40,972 nt of DNA from Acidimicrobiaceae bacterium (GTDB lineage Bacteria > Actinomycetota > Acidimicrobiia > Acidimicrobiales > Bog-793): contig DAHWHN010000055.1 in NCBI GenBank assembly GCA_027335685.1, positions 1 to 40,972 on the forward strand, in the 5' to 3' direction. The position numbers were made by a program, and so were the translations under genes. The notes beneath the pieces were generated by a model. It was not told the DNA's origin, searched no databases, and worked only from the letters and a program-made list of their open reading frames with translations. This document shows positions 11,154 to 20,536 of this stretch, piece after piece; position 1 is the first letter of the stretch; every line of letters begins with the position of its first letter.

Positions 11154-11806
11154 AGCTCCTCCTGCCAGTCGTAGGGGGCGTCGGACAGCGGCTCGTAGGT
11201 CTCGGGGCTCGCCGCTCGGGCCGCCTGGACGAACGCGCGGACCTTGCTCGGGTCCTTGTGGCCCGGTGCGGACTCGACGCCCGAGCTCACGTCGACGCCC
11301 CAGGGGCGCACGCGCCGGATCGCACCTGCGACGTTGTCGGGGGTCAGGCCGCCGGCGAGCACCAGGCGGCGCACGCCGGGCACGTGCTCGGCGAGACGCC
11401 AGTCGAAGACCTGCCCGGAGCCCGGCGACGGCGCGTCGACGACGACTGCGGACACCGGGTAGCGCGACGCGGCCGCGAGCGCCGGATCCTGGGCCGCGAT
11501 GGCTTTGAAGACCGTCGGGACGCCTGCGGCCACCTCGGCGCACTGCTCCGGGCTCTCGCTCCCGTGGAGCTGCGCGGCGCGCAGGCCGGCTTCGAGGACG
11601 ACGTCGACGACCCGCGCCGGCAGGGCGTCGCGGAACACCCCGACGGTGAGGATCTCGCCCGGCAGGCGCCGGACGATCTCCGCGACCTTTCCCACGGCGA
11701 CCTGGCGCGGCGAGGGCGCGAAGACGAAGCCGACGGCGTCGGCGCCCATCGCGACGGCGAGCAGGGCATCCTGCTCGCTCGTGATCCCGCAGATCTTCAC
11801 GAACAT
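11150..11806 (-). CDS. trpF: Phosphoribosylanthranilate isomerase
   Basis: [66 protein letters not shown]. Confidence 0.96.
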   Translation of the reverse strand: MFVKICGITSEQDALLAVAMGADAVGFVFAPSPRQVAVGKVAEIVRRLPGEILTVGVFRDALPARVVDVVLEAGLRAAQLHGSESPEQCAEVAAGVPTVFKAIAAQDPALAAASRYPVSAVVVDAPSPGSGQVFDWRLAEHVPGVRRLVLAGGLTPDNVAGAIRRVRPWGVDVSSGVESAPGHKDPSKVRAFVQAARAASPETYEPLSDAPYDWQEEL

Positions 11807-12588
11807 CAGGCGCGCCCGAGCAGGCTCTTCGTGGCCGCGCACGGGTCGGCCGCCGTGACGAGGGTCTCGCCGACCAGCGCGGCGTCGAACCCTGCGGACG
11901 CGAGCCGCTCGACGTCGCGCCGGTCGCGGATCCCGGACTCCGCGACGCGCACGACCCCGTCGGGCATCGCGCCGGCGACACGCGCCGCGCGCTCGGGATC
12001 GACCGCGAAGCTGTGCAGGTCGCGCTGGTTGACGCCGACGACGGTCGCACCGGCGCCGAGGGCCCTCGCGAGCTCGGCCTCGTCGTGGACCTCGACGAGC
12101 GCCGCCATCGCGAGCGAGGCGGCGAGGCGGCCGAGGCGCGCGAGCTCGTCGTCGTCGAGGACCGCGACGATGAGCAAGACGGCGTCGGCCCCCATGGCCC
12201 GGGCGTCAAGGACGTCGCGCTCGCACACGGTGAAGTCCTTGCGCAGCACGGGGAGCCCGACCGCGGCGCGCGCGGCCTCGAGGTCAACACGGCTGCCCGC
12301 GAAGAACGCTTCGTCGGTGAGCACGGACAGGCAGGCAGCCCCGCCCGCGGCGTAGGCGCGCGCGAGCACCGCCGGGTCGAGGTCAGCCGCGAGGTCACCT
12401 CTCGACGGCGACCGCCGCTTGACCTCCGCGATCAGCGCGACACCTGCGCCGTCGCCGCGCAGCGCCGTCGCGAACGGCCGCGGCGGCGGGGCAGCGCGTG
12501 CGGCGGCGTCGAGCGCCGCGAGCGGACGGTCGTCGACCGCCGCACGGGCGCGGTGGGAGGCAACGATCTCGTCGAGGTACGTCGCCAC
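11806..12588 (-). CDS. trpC: Indole-3-glycerol phosphate synthase
   Basis: [41 protein letters not shown] motifs; GTG start at 12588. Confidence 0.96.
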   Translation of the reverse strand: MATYLDEIVASHRARAAVDDRPLAALDAAARAAPPPRPFATALRGDGAGVALIAEVKRRSPSRGDLAADLDPAVLARAYAAGGAACLSVLTDEAFFAGSRVDLEAARAAVGLPVLRKDFTVCERDVLDARAMGADAVLLIVAVLDDDELARLGRLAASLAMAALVEVHDEAELARALGAGATVVGVNQRDLHSFAVDPERAARVAGAMPDGVVRVAESGIRDRRDVERLASAGFDAALVGETLVTAADPCAATKSLLGRA

Positions 12589-12595
12589 TTCGGCA

Positions 12596-12601
12596 ACCCT
12601 A
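12596..12601 (-). promoter_or_regulatory. -10 TAGGGT, 7 nt upstream of the trpC GTG (leaderless candidate)
   Basis: Reverse complement of acccta 12596-12601. Confidence 0.5.
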
Positions 12602-12676
12602 ACCGGCGCGCCGCCGCCCGGGGGGGTCTCGCGCCCGGCGCGTGCCGGGAGCTCCCGGGCGTGCGACGCTGTGGAG

Positions 12677-13387
12677 ATGGCGGAGAGCACGAGCAAGCCG
12701 ACCGAGCAGGAGTCGACGAACGGCACGATCATCGTCGTCGAGGACGACCGCAACATCGCGGAGCTCCTCGACCTCTACCTGCGCAACGCGGGCTTTCGTG
12801 TCCTGCAGGCCGGCGACGCCCGCCGGGGCCTCGAGCTCGCGGGCCAGGAGCACCCGGTGCTCGTCGTCTTCGACATCGGCCTCCCCGGTCCCCTGGACGG
12901 GCTGCAGGCCTGCCGCGAGCTGCGCAAGACGAGCGACGTGCCGATCGTCATGGTGACCGCGCGCGACGACGAGCTCGACCGCGTGCTCGGTCTCGAGCTC
13001 GGCGCGGACGACTACGTCACGAAGCCCTTCTCGCCGCGCGAGCTCGTCGCCCGGGTGCGCGCGATCCTACGGCGCTCGGAGAGCGGACGGCGCGCAGGCG
13101 ACGAGCCGCTGACCGTCGGCTCGGTCGTCGTCGACACCTTGCGCCGCGACGTCCGAGCCGACGGGGTCGAGGTGCAGCTGACGGCGCGCGAGTTCGACCT
13201 GCTCGCGTTCTTCGCGGAGAACCCGGGCATCGTCCTCTCGCGCCAGCAGCTCCTCGACGGCGTGTGGGGAAGCGGCTGGTACGGCGACGAGAGGACGGTC
13301 GACGTCCACGTCCGCCAGCTCCGGCGCAAGCTCGGCGATGCCCTGCCGCTCGCGACCGTCTGGGGCGTCGGCTACCGGTGCGGCTGA
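12677..13387 (+). CDS. OmpR/PhoB-family response regulator
   Basis: Receiver domain (VVEDDRNIAELL, VVFDIGLPG, GADDYVTKPFSPRELVARV) plus winged-helix DNA-binding domain (LTAREFDLLAFFAENPGIVLSRQQLLDGVWG). Confidence 0.95.
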   Translation: MAESTSKPTEQESTNGTIIVVEDDRNIAELLDLYLRNAGFRVLQAGDARRGLELAGQEHPVLVVFDIGLPGPLDGLQACRELRKTSDVPIVMVTARDDELDRVLGLELGADDYVTKPFSPRELVARVRAILRRSESGRRAGDEPLTVGSVVVDTLRRDVRADGVEVQLTAREFDLLAFFAENPGIVLSRQQLLDGVWGSGWYGDERTVDVHVRQLRRKLGDALPLATVWGVGYRCG

Positions 13388-13439
13388 GGCTGACGGCGCG
13401 AGTTGCACGGCGCGGCGCGCGCCCGAGCTGCGCGCCGCG

Positions 13440-14849
13440 ATGAGGGCGCGCATCGCCCTCGCCGTCGTCGCGGTCCTCGTCGGCGCGCTCACCGTCGCCG
13501 GGGCGCTCAGCCTCACGCTCGAGCGCCATGCGGCCGACCGGCGCGCCGAGGCCACGGTCCTCCGCCAGGCCCGGGCGCTCGCGGCATCGCTCGCGGCCAA
13601 ACCGCTCGCGTCACTGTTCGCGAGCCCGGACGAGCACGGCTCGCAGGCGATCCTGCACCTGGTCGACAGCGTCGCGGGCACCCGGGGTGCGGTCCTCGTC
13701 GTGACCGACGGCCGGCTGCGCGTCGACCCCCTCGCACACGTCCCCGCCTCGGCCGTCGACGCGTCGGCCCTCGGGGCCGGCAAGGCGGCCAGCGGCGTGA
13801 CGGGCGGCGTCGCCTTCGCCGCCGTCCCGATCCTGTCGACCTCCCCCGCTCTCGCCGGCACCGCACGCCAGACCGTCGCGTACGCCCTCGAGAGCCCGGT
13901 GAGCTCGCCGGCGAGCAGCGCCCGCTACTACCTTCTCGCGAGCGGCATCGCCCTGGTCGTCGCCGCGGTGGCGGCGTCGGAGATCGCGCGGCGCATCTCG
14001 CGCGGCATCGTCGCCGCGAGCGGTGCCGCAGCGCGGGTCGCGGCGGGCGACCTCGAGGTGCGCGTCGAGGTCCCCGCCCGCGTCTACCCCGAGATCGCCG
14101 GACTGGCGAGCTCACTCAACACGATGGCCGCGGCGCTCGCGCGCGCGCGCCACCTCGAGCGCGCGTTCCTGCTGTCGATCTCGCACGACCTGCGCACCCC
14201 GCTCACCTCGATCCTCGGCTACGCGGAGGCGATCGCGGACCACGGCACCCCGGACCCCGCACGTGCCGCGGAGATCGTCGTCGCCGAGGCGCGCCGGCTC
14301 CAACGCCTGATCGGCGACCTGCTCGACCTGGCACGCCTCGACGCGCACCAGTTCTCGCTCCACCTCGCCGAGGTCGACGCCGGGCAGTGCGCTGCCGACG
14401 CGGCGGACGCCCTGCGCTACGCGTTCGAGGCCGCGTCGGTGGAGCTCGTCGTGGAGCCGCCGCCGGACGGCCTCGTCGTCGTCGCCGACCCCGACCGCCT
14501 TGCCCAGGTCGTCGCGAACCTCGCGGAGAACGCCCTGAAGTTCGCGCGCTTGCGCGTCCTTGTCCGGTCCGAGGTCCGGTCCGAGGTCCGGTCCGAGGCA
14601 CACGCGGTCCTCGTCGTCGAAGACGACGGACCGGGGATCGCTCCCGAGGACCTGCCGCACATCTTCGAGCGTCTGTTCACCTCGAGCCGCCAGCCGACGC
14701 GCGCAGCGGGGACCGGCCTCGGCCTCGCCATCGTCGCGGAGCTGGTGAGCGCCCTCCACGGCGAGGTGCACGCCGACTCGCCACTCGGTCCGGACGGCGG
14801 GACACGCATGACGGTGCACCTACCGCTCGCCGGCCCCCGGGTCCGCTGA
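13440..14849 (+). CDS. Sensor histidine kinase (TM-extracytoplasmic-TM-HAMP-HisKA-HATPase)
   Basis: H-box SISHDLRTPLTSILGYAEAI, N-box LAENALKFA, G-boxes DDGPGI and GTGLGLAIV; two hydrophobic segments. Confidence 0.94.
   Translation: MRARIALAVVAVLVGALTVAGALSLTLERHAADRRAEATVLRQARALAASLAAKPLASLFASPDEHGSQAILHLVDSVAGTRGAVLVVTDGRLRVDPLAHVPASAVDASALGAGKAASGVTGGVAFAAVPILSTSPALAGTARQTVAYALESPVSSPASSARYYLLASGIALVVAAVAASEIARRISRGIVAASGAAARVAAGDLEVRVEVPARVYPEIAGLASSLNTMAAALARARHLERAFLLSISHDLRTPLTSILGYAEAIADHGTPDPARAAEIVVAEARRLQRLIGDLLDLARLDAHQFSLHLAEVDAGQCAADAADALRYAFEAASVELVVEPPPDGLVVVADPDRLAQVVANLAENALKFARLRVLVRSEVRSEVRSEAHAVLVVEDDGPGIAPEDLPHIFERLFTSSRQPTRAAGTGLGLAIVAELVSALHGEVHADSPLGPDGGTRMTVHLPLAGPRVR
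14562..14597 (+). repeat. Three perfect tandem copies of the 12-bp unit gtccggtccgag inside the histidine kinase ATPase domain
   Basis: Direct read; encodes VRSE-VRSE-VRSE. Confidence 0.95.
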
Positions 14850-15869
14850 GCGGTCCGTCCCGGCCCGTCCTGGCCCGGTCCCGCGAGGGCCCGCGAGCGG
14901 AAGGCGCAGGACGCGCGCCGGCCAGACCGGCGAGACGGTGCCGGGACGTCCCGGTCCGTCCGCGCCGTCGGACGGCGCCGCGCCGGCGCGCAGGACGACC
15001 GTGGCCGGCGGCTCGACCTCCCGGCGGACGAGCGCGAGGGCGACCGGGCCGCCGGCACGGACCGACCACGCGAGGCTCGTCAGCTCCCCGACGACGCGCC
15101 CGTCGAGCACGAGCTCGCCGGGGAGCTCGACGCGGCCGCCCGCCTCGACGAGCACCCCGCGCAGCTGGCGCGGGACGTGGCCGCCGCGCGCGTCGATGCG
15201 CGCGACGAGCTCCTGGCCGGGGTAGCACCCCTTCGTGAAGCTCACCGCCCGCTCGACGACACCGATCTCCTGGGGGATCGTCTTCTCCCCGATCTCGGAC
15301 CCGGGTAGCGGCTCGCCGGACTCGATCCGCAACGCGGCGAAGGTCTCCGGATCGCCGAGCGGCACGCCGTCGGGGACGGAAGCGCCCGGGCCGACCAGGT
15401 CGAACCCGACGGCACGGCCGCGCTCGACCGGGAGGACGACCACGCCGGGGGCCACGCTCCCGGCAACCGCGCTTGAGCCCGGACCGCGCACGAGCACGCA
15501 CGGCCAGCCGAGCTGCTCGCACTCCGCCTTGACCCGTAGCCGGAACCGCTGGAGCCGGGATGCCACGGCCTCGCCGCTGCCGGTCGGACCGACGACGAGC
15601 GCCTCGTGCTCACCGAGGCGCACGACGCGCACGTACGCGTCGACCCGCCCCTGGGGCGACAGCAGCAGGGACTCGGCGGACCCGCCGTCGCGCAGGCCAG
15701 ACAGATCCTGTGTGCACTGGCTCTGCAGGTAGCTGAGCGCGTCACGCCCCGCCACCCGCACGACGTCGCAGGTCCTCGCGAGCGCGACGACACCGTTGTC
15801 GAAGGCGTCGTCGGTCTCGTCTGGCGAGAGCACGTCCGCACCGTCCCGCGCCGGCCCGCCGGGCGTCAC
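14820..15869 (-). CDS. ygfZ: YgfZ/GcvT-like folate-binding protein
   Basis: KGCYPGQE signature (SFTKGCYPGQELVARIDARG) and NGVVALARTCDVVRVAGRDALSYLQSQCTQDL; GTGA overlap with trpE. Confidence 0.88.
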   Translation of the reverse strand: MTPGGPARDGADVLSPDETDDAFDNGVVALARTCDVVRVAGRDALSYLQSQCTQDLSGLRDGGSAESLLLSPQGRVDAYVRVVRLGEHEALVVGPTGSGEAVASRLQRFRLRVKAECEQLGWPCVLVRGPGSSAVAGSVAPGVVVLPVERGRAVGFDLVGPGASVPDGVPLGDPETFAALRIESGEPLPGSEIGEKTIPQEIGVVERAVSFTKGCYPGQELVARIDARGGHVPRQLRGVLVEAGGRVELPGELVLDGRVVGELTSLAWSVRAGGPVALALVRREVEPPATVVLRAGAAPSDGADGPGRPGTVSPVWPARVLRLPLAGPRGTGPGRAGTDRSADPGAGER

Positions 15870-17413
15870 GGCTGCGCGACCGATCCCTCGCGCTCGGCGG
15901 CGATGCGGCGCGCCCCGGCGACGGCGGCGAGGATCGACGCGGCCTTCGCCTGGCACTCGCGGTCTTCCGAGGCCGGGTCGCTGTCGGCCACGATCCCCGC
16001 TCCGGCCTGGACCGACGCTCGACCGTCCGGGCCGACGACGAGCGTGCGGATCGCGATCGCGGTGTCGAGGTTGCCCGAGAAGTCGACGTAGCCGACCACC
16101 CCCGCGTACGGCCCGCGCCGGGTCGGCTCGAGGCTGTCGATGATCTGCATCGCGCGGACCTTCGGCGCGCCGGACACCGTGCCGGCGGGAAGCGTCGCCC
16201 GCAGCACGTCGACCGGACCCTTGCCCGGCACGATCTGGCCCGAGACCTGGGAGGTGAGGTGCATGACGTGGCTGTAGCGCTCGAGGGTCATCAGCTCGTC
16301 GACCTGCTCGGTGCCGAAGCGGACGACCCTGCCGACGTCGTTACGCGCGAGGTCGACGAGCATGACGTGCTCGGCGACCTCCTTCGGGTGCTCGACGAGC
16401 TCGGCCCCGAGGCTCCGGTCCTCCTCGTCGGTCGCACCCCGCCGCCGCGTTCCGGCGATCGGGCGCGAGACGACCCGGTCACCGGTGAGCTGGACGAGAG
16501 GCTCCGGCGAGGCGCCGACCACGCTCACCCCGCCCTGGCGCACGAAGAACATGTACGGGCTCGGGTTGACCTGGCGCAGCACCCGGTAGACGTCGAAGGG
16601 GTCGACGTCGAGCTCGACGTCGAAGCGCTGCGAGAGCACGACCTGGAACGCGTCGCCCGCCCGGATGTGCTCCTTGGCCGCTTCGACCGCGAGGCAGTAC
16701 GCCTCGGAGCTGAGCACCCGGCGCACCGCAGACGCGTCGAGCACCTCGGCGCGATCGGGCGGGGTGACGAGCGGCTCGACCACCGGCCGCTCGAGATCGC
16801 GCCGGAGGGACGCGAGGCGCTCGCGCGCCCGGTCGTAGAGCTGCGGCAGCGCCCCGGGGTCGGGACGCACGACGTTGTCGACGAGCACGACGTGGCTGCG
16901 CCAGTGGTCGAACGCGACGAGCTCGCCGATCACCGAGACGACTGCGTCCGGCAGCTGGCGGTCGTCTGCCGGCGGGGCGCAGAGCTTTTCGACCTCGCGC
17001 ACGACGTCGTAGCCGAGGTAGCCGACCAGGCCACTCGACAGCGGTGGCAGCTCGTCGAGCTGCGGCGCGCGGCACCCGTCGAGCAGCGCCTCGAGGCAGT
17101 CGAGGATCCCGGAGTCGAGCGGGACGTCGAAGGGCAGCGCGCCCGCGAGCACCTCGACGGCCCGCCCGTGCGCCGCGAGCGTCGCGACAGGCGACCGGCC
17201 GAGAAAGGAGAACCGGCTCCACCGCTCGCCGTGCTCGACGGACTCGAGCAGGAAGCCGTCGCCGTCGCCGACCACGGAGCGGAAGGCGCCGACGGGCGTC
17301 ACGGTGTCCGCGAGCAGCTCCGACCAGACGGGCACGACAGTGTGCGTCCCGGCGAGCTCGCAGAAGCGCTCGAACCCGAGGGCGTTCGTGGCTGCCGCGC
17401 CGCGCTCAGCCAC
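15866..17413 (-). CDS. trpE: Anthranilate synthase component I
   Basis: [69 protein letters not shown]. Confidence 0.96.
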   Translation of the reverse strand: MAERGAAATNALGFERFCELAGTHTVVPVWSELLADTVTPVGAFRSVVGDGDGFLLESVEHGERWSRFSFLGRSPVATLAAHGRAVEVLAGALPFDVPLDSGILDCLEALLDGCRAPQLDELPPLSSGLVGYLGYDVVREVEKLCAPPADDRQLPDAVVSVIGELVAFDHWRSHVVLVDNVVRPDPGALPQLYDRARERLASLRRDLERPVVEPLVTPPDRAEVLDASAVRRVLSSEAYCLAVEAAKEHIRAGDAFQVVLSQRFDVELDVDPFDVYRVLRQVNPSPYMFFVRQGGVSVVGASPEPLVQLTGDRVVSRPIAGTRRRGATDEEDRSLGAELVEHPKEVAEHVMLVDLARNDVGRVVRFGTEQVDELMTLERYSHVMHLTSQVSGQIVPGKGPVDVLRATLPAGTVSGAPKVRAMQIIDSLEPTRRGPYAGVVGYVDFSGNLDTAIAIRTLVVGPDGRASVQAGAGIVADSDPASEDRECQAKAASILAAVAGARRIAAEREGSVAQP

Positions 17414-17801
17414 CGAAGTTCCGGAAAAAGCACGTCCGCGCGCCCGTGTGGCACGCTCCCCTGCCGTCCTGGTCGACCTCGACGAGCACGGCGTCGCCGT
17501 CGCAGTCGTAGGCGACCCGGCGGACCCACTGGCGATCGCCGGACGTCTCGCCCTTGCACCAGTACCGCTCCCGGCTACGGCTCCAGAACCACGTCCGGCC
17601 GCTCGCGAGCGTCCGGCGCAGGGCTTCGGCGTCCATGTGGGCGACCATGAGCACCTCGCGCGTCGTCGCCTCCTGGACGACGGCCGTCACGAGCCCGTCC
17701 GGGCCGTACCGCACGGCGGCGAGCTGCTCGGCGCTCGCGCCGATCGGCGTCGCGACCCGCGTCGGCGCGCCCGCGGCCCGCTCCGGATCGTCGTCGCTCA
17801 C
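17406..17801 (-). CDS. hisI: Phosphoribosyl-AMP cyclohydrolase
   Basis: [78 protein letters not shown]. Confidence 0.97.
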   Translation of the reverse strand: MSDDDPERAAGAPTRVATPIGASAEQLAAVRYGPDGLVTAVVQEATTREVLMVAHMDAEALRRTLASGRTWFWSRSRERYWCKGETSGDRQWVRRVAYDCDGDAVLVEVDQDGRGACHTGARTCFFRNFGG

Positions 17802-18154
17802 AGGTAGAGACCGGTGCCGCCGCCCGGGTGCTCCTTGGCCACGGCGGGGATGTCCCGCTCGCGCAAGATGAAGAACTCCTCGCCCTGCACCTCGACCTCG
17901 AAGCACTCCTCGGGGTTGAACAGCACGGTGTCCTCGGCCTTGACCGTGCGCACGTGCGGGCCGACGGCGACGACGGCGGCCCAGGCCAGGCGCTTCGCGA
18001 CATGCGCGGTCGCGGGGATCACGATCCCGGCCCTCGAGCGGCGCTCGCCCTCGGAGGGAGGCACGCGCACGAGCACGCGGTCGTTGAGCATCGAGACCAC
18101 CTGCTTGTCGCCTTCGAGCGTCACGACGGGTGGCGCTGCGCTGGTGGCCGTCAT
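17798..18154 (-). CDS. GroES/Cpn10-like co-chaperonin family protein
   Basis: [83 protein letters not shown] follows the Cpn10 fold pattern (DRVLV...GIVIP...G.V.AVG......V...D.VLF). Confidence 0.82.
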   Translation of the reverse strand: MTATSAAPPVVTLEGDKQVVSMLNDRVLVRVPPSEGERRSRAGIVIPATAHVAKRLAWAAVVAVGPHVRTVKAEDTVLFNPEECFEVEVQGEEFFILRERDIPAVAKEHPGGGTGLYL

Positions 18155-18160
18155 CTCCCT

Positions 18161-18166
18161 ACGCTA
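18161..18166 (-). promoter_or_regulatory. -10 TAGCGT, 6 nt upstream of the groES-like ATG
   Basis: Reverse complement of acgcta 18161-18166; ATG at 18154-18152. Confidence 0.45.
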
Positions 18167-18182
18167 CCGCCTCCTCGCGACG

Positions 18183-18242
18183 GCCCTGCCGCGAGGTGCC
18201 CTGCCGCGAGGTGCCCTGCCGCGCGGTGCCCTGCCGCGAGGT
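18183..18242. repeat. Intergenic minisatellite: four tandem copies of 15-bp gccctgccgcgaggt (third copy has gcgcggt)
   Basis: Direct read between the hisF stop and the groES-like start. Confidence 0.95.
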
Positions 18243-18323
18243 GCCCGCTCGTCGGGAGCCGGCGCGCCGCGTCGCCGGACGGCAGTGGGACCGGGCCGCG
18301 GCGGGCTCCGGTCGGGCGCAGGA

Positions 18324-19088
18324 TCACGCCCCGGCCGGGCGCACGGTCACCCCGTGGCCGGCGAGGAACGACTTGGCCTCGGCGACGCTGTGGCGGCCGT
18401 AGTGGAAGATCGACGCCGCGAGCAGGGCATCGGCTCCCGCGCGCGCGCCCTCGAGGAGATGCGCGAGGCTCCCGACCCCCCCCGACGCGACGAGCGGGAC
18501 GCCGACGACCGCGGCGAGGCTTTCGAGCAGGCCGAGGTCGTAGCCGTCCTCGGTGCCGTCGCGGTCCATCGACGTCACGAGCAGCTCCCCTGCACCGAGC
18601 CGTTCGGCAAGCGTCGCCCAGGTCAGCGCGTCGAGACCGGTCGGCCGGCGCCCCCCGTGGGTGTAGACGCTGAACCGCCCGCCCGGCTCGCGACGCGCGT
18701 CGATCGCCACGACGACGCACTGGCTCCCGAAGGTCGACGCGATCTCCGCGACGAGGCCCGGGCGGGCGATCGCCGCAGAGTTGACGGCCACCTTGTCCGC
18801 CCCGGCGCGCAGCAGGGCGCGGGCGTCCTCGACGCATCGGACGCCTCCGCCGACCGTGAGAGGGATGAAGACCTCCTCGGCGGTCCTGCGCACGACGTCG
18901 AGCATCGTCGAGCGGTCGTCGCTCGAGGCGGTGATGTCGAGGAAGACGACCTCGTCGGCGCCCTGCTCGTCGTAGCGGCGCGCGAGCTCGACGGGATCGC
19001 CGGCGTCACGCAACCCGACGAAGTTCACCCCCTTGACGACACGACCGCCGTCGACGTCGAGGCACGGCACGATCCGTACGGCGCGCAC
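18324..19088 (-). CDS. hisF: Imidazole glycerol phosphate synthase cyclase subunit
   Basis: [73 protein letters not shown]. Confidence 0.98.
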   Translation of the reverse strand: MRAVRIVPCLDVDGGRVVKGVNFVGLRDAGDPVELARRYDEQGADEVVFLDITASSDDRSTMLDVVRRTAEEVFIPLTVGGGVRCVEDARALLRAGADKVAVNSAAIARPGLVAEIASTFGSQCVVVAIDARREPGGRFSVYTHGGRRPTGLDALTWATLAERLGAGELLVTSMDRDGTEDGYDLGLLESLAAVVGVPLVASGGVGSLAHLLEGARAGADALLAASIFHYGRHSVAEAKSFLAGHGVTVRPAGA

Positions 19089-19092
19089 CGCC

Positions 19093-19863
19093 TCACCACG
19101 CCCCTGCGGCGACGGCCTCGGACAGCGTCATCCGGCCGTCGAGCAGAGCCCGCCCGACGATCGCGCCGGCGAGGCGGCGACCCCCGCTCTCGAGGCGGGC
19201 GAGCGCGGCGAGGTCCTCGACTCGCCCGACGCCACCGGACGCGATGATCTCGACCGGCGTCGCCGCGAGCAGCTCGCGGTAGCCCTCGACGTCGGGGCCC
19301 GCGAGCGTCCCGTCGCGCGAGATGTCCGTGACGACCGCTGCCGCGACCGGCACCCCGGCGAGGCGCTCGACGGCCTCGAGCAGCTCGATCCCCCCGCCCT
19401 GCTCCCAGCCCCGCACGGCGAGCTCCCGGCGCGGCGCTCCGCCGGGTGGACCAAGAACGCGACGGTGGTCGAGGCCGACGACGACACGCCCGGGGAAGCG
19501 GCGCGCGAGCGAGACGGCGAGCTCCGGCCGCTCGACGGCGGCGGTGCCGAGCACGACGCGGTCGATTCCGGCCTCGAGCGCGCCGAGCGCGTCCTGCTCG
19601 TCGCGGATGCCGCCGCCGTACTGGACGGGGATGGCTGCGGCCCGCACCATGTCGAGGACCACCGCCCTGTTCGCGGCGACGCCGGTGCGCGCCGCGTCGA
19701 GGTCCACGACGTGGAGCATCGCCGCGCCCGCCGCGGCGTAGGCGCGCGCGAGCTCGACCGGGTCGCCGTAGACGGTCTCGCGCGCGAACTCCCCCTGGAG
19801 CAGCCGCACGCAGCGGCCCCCGCGCAGGTCGATTGCCGGGATGCACGCGAGCGCGCCGCTCAC
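19093..19863 (-). CDS. hisA: Phosphoribosylformimino-5-aminoimidazole carboxamide ribotide isomerase (HisA-type)
   Basis: [72 protein letters not shown]. Confidence 0.95.
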   Translation of the reverse strand: MSGALACIPAIDLRGGRCVRLLQGEFARETVYGDPVELARAYAAAGAAMLHVVDLDAARTGVAANRAVVLDMVRAAAIPVQYGGGIRDEQDALGALEAGIDRVVLGTAAVERPELAVSLARRFPGRVVVGLDHRRVLGPPGGAPRRELAVRGWEQGGGIELLEAVERLAGVPVAAAVVTDISRDGTLAGPDVEGYRELLAATPVEIIASGGVGRVEDLAALARLESGGRRLAGAIVGRALLDGRMTLSEAVAAGAW

Positions 19864-20495
19864 GAGAGCCGCACCTCGCCCGTGCACGCGCCGGCGAAGG
19901 CCTCGAGCAGGCGCAACCCGGCTCGGCCGGACTTCTCCGGGTGGAACTGCGTCGCCCAGCAGCTGCCGCTCTCGACCGCGGCGACGACCCGGCCTCCGTA
20001 GTCGCACGTCGCGACGACCGAGCCCGCGGCGCGCCCGGCCGGCACCGGCGCGTAGGAGTGGACGAAGTAGAACCACGGCGGCTCGGGGAACGGCGCCAGC
20101 ATCGCGGACGCGACGCCAGCGACACGCTCGGCGCGGTTCCACTGCATCTGCGGCAGCTTCACGCCCCCGGCGAGGCGGCGCACCGTCCCGTCGAGCACGC
20201 CGAGGCCCTCGGCGCCGGGATCCTCCTCGGACGCGGCGAACAGCAGCTGGAAGCCGACGCAGATGCCGAGAAACGGCACGCCGGACTCCACCGCGCGCAC
20301 GGCGACCTCGTCGAGCCCGCTCGACCGCAGCGCCCGCGCGCAGGCGCCGAAGGCGCCGACGCCGGGCAGGACGACCCCGCTCGCCCCGACGGCGTCCGCC
20401 GGATCGGCGACCAGCCGGGCATCGCCCCCGACACGCTGGAGGGCCTTCTCCGCCGAGCGGAGGTTGCCGATGCCGTAGTCGAGGACCGCGATCAT
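19860..20495 (-). CDS. hisH: Imidazole glycerol phosphate synthase glutaminase subunit
   Basis: VLDYGIGNLRSAEKAL; LPGVGAFG; LGICVGFQLLF; FYFVHSY; ATQFHPEKSG. Confidence 0.97.
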   Translation of the reverse strand: MIAVLDYGIGNLRSAEKALQRVGGDARLVADPADAVGASGVVLPGVGAFGACARALRSSGLDEVAVRAVESGVPFLGICVGFQLLFAASEEDPGAEGLGVLDGTVRRLAGGVKLPQMQWNRAERVAGVASAMLAPFPEPPWFYFVHSYAPVPAGRAAGSVVATCDYGGRVVAAVESGSCWATQFHPEKSGRAGLRLLEAFAGACTGEVRLS

Positions 20496-20536
20496 CGCCT
20501 AGCGCGCCCCAGCGGCGACCGCGGCAGGCGCCTCCG

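Noticed and set aside
18183-18242. Possible CRISPR or IS-end repeats
   Set aside because: Short 15-bp head-to-tail units with no spacers; no transposase or terminal inverted repeats.
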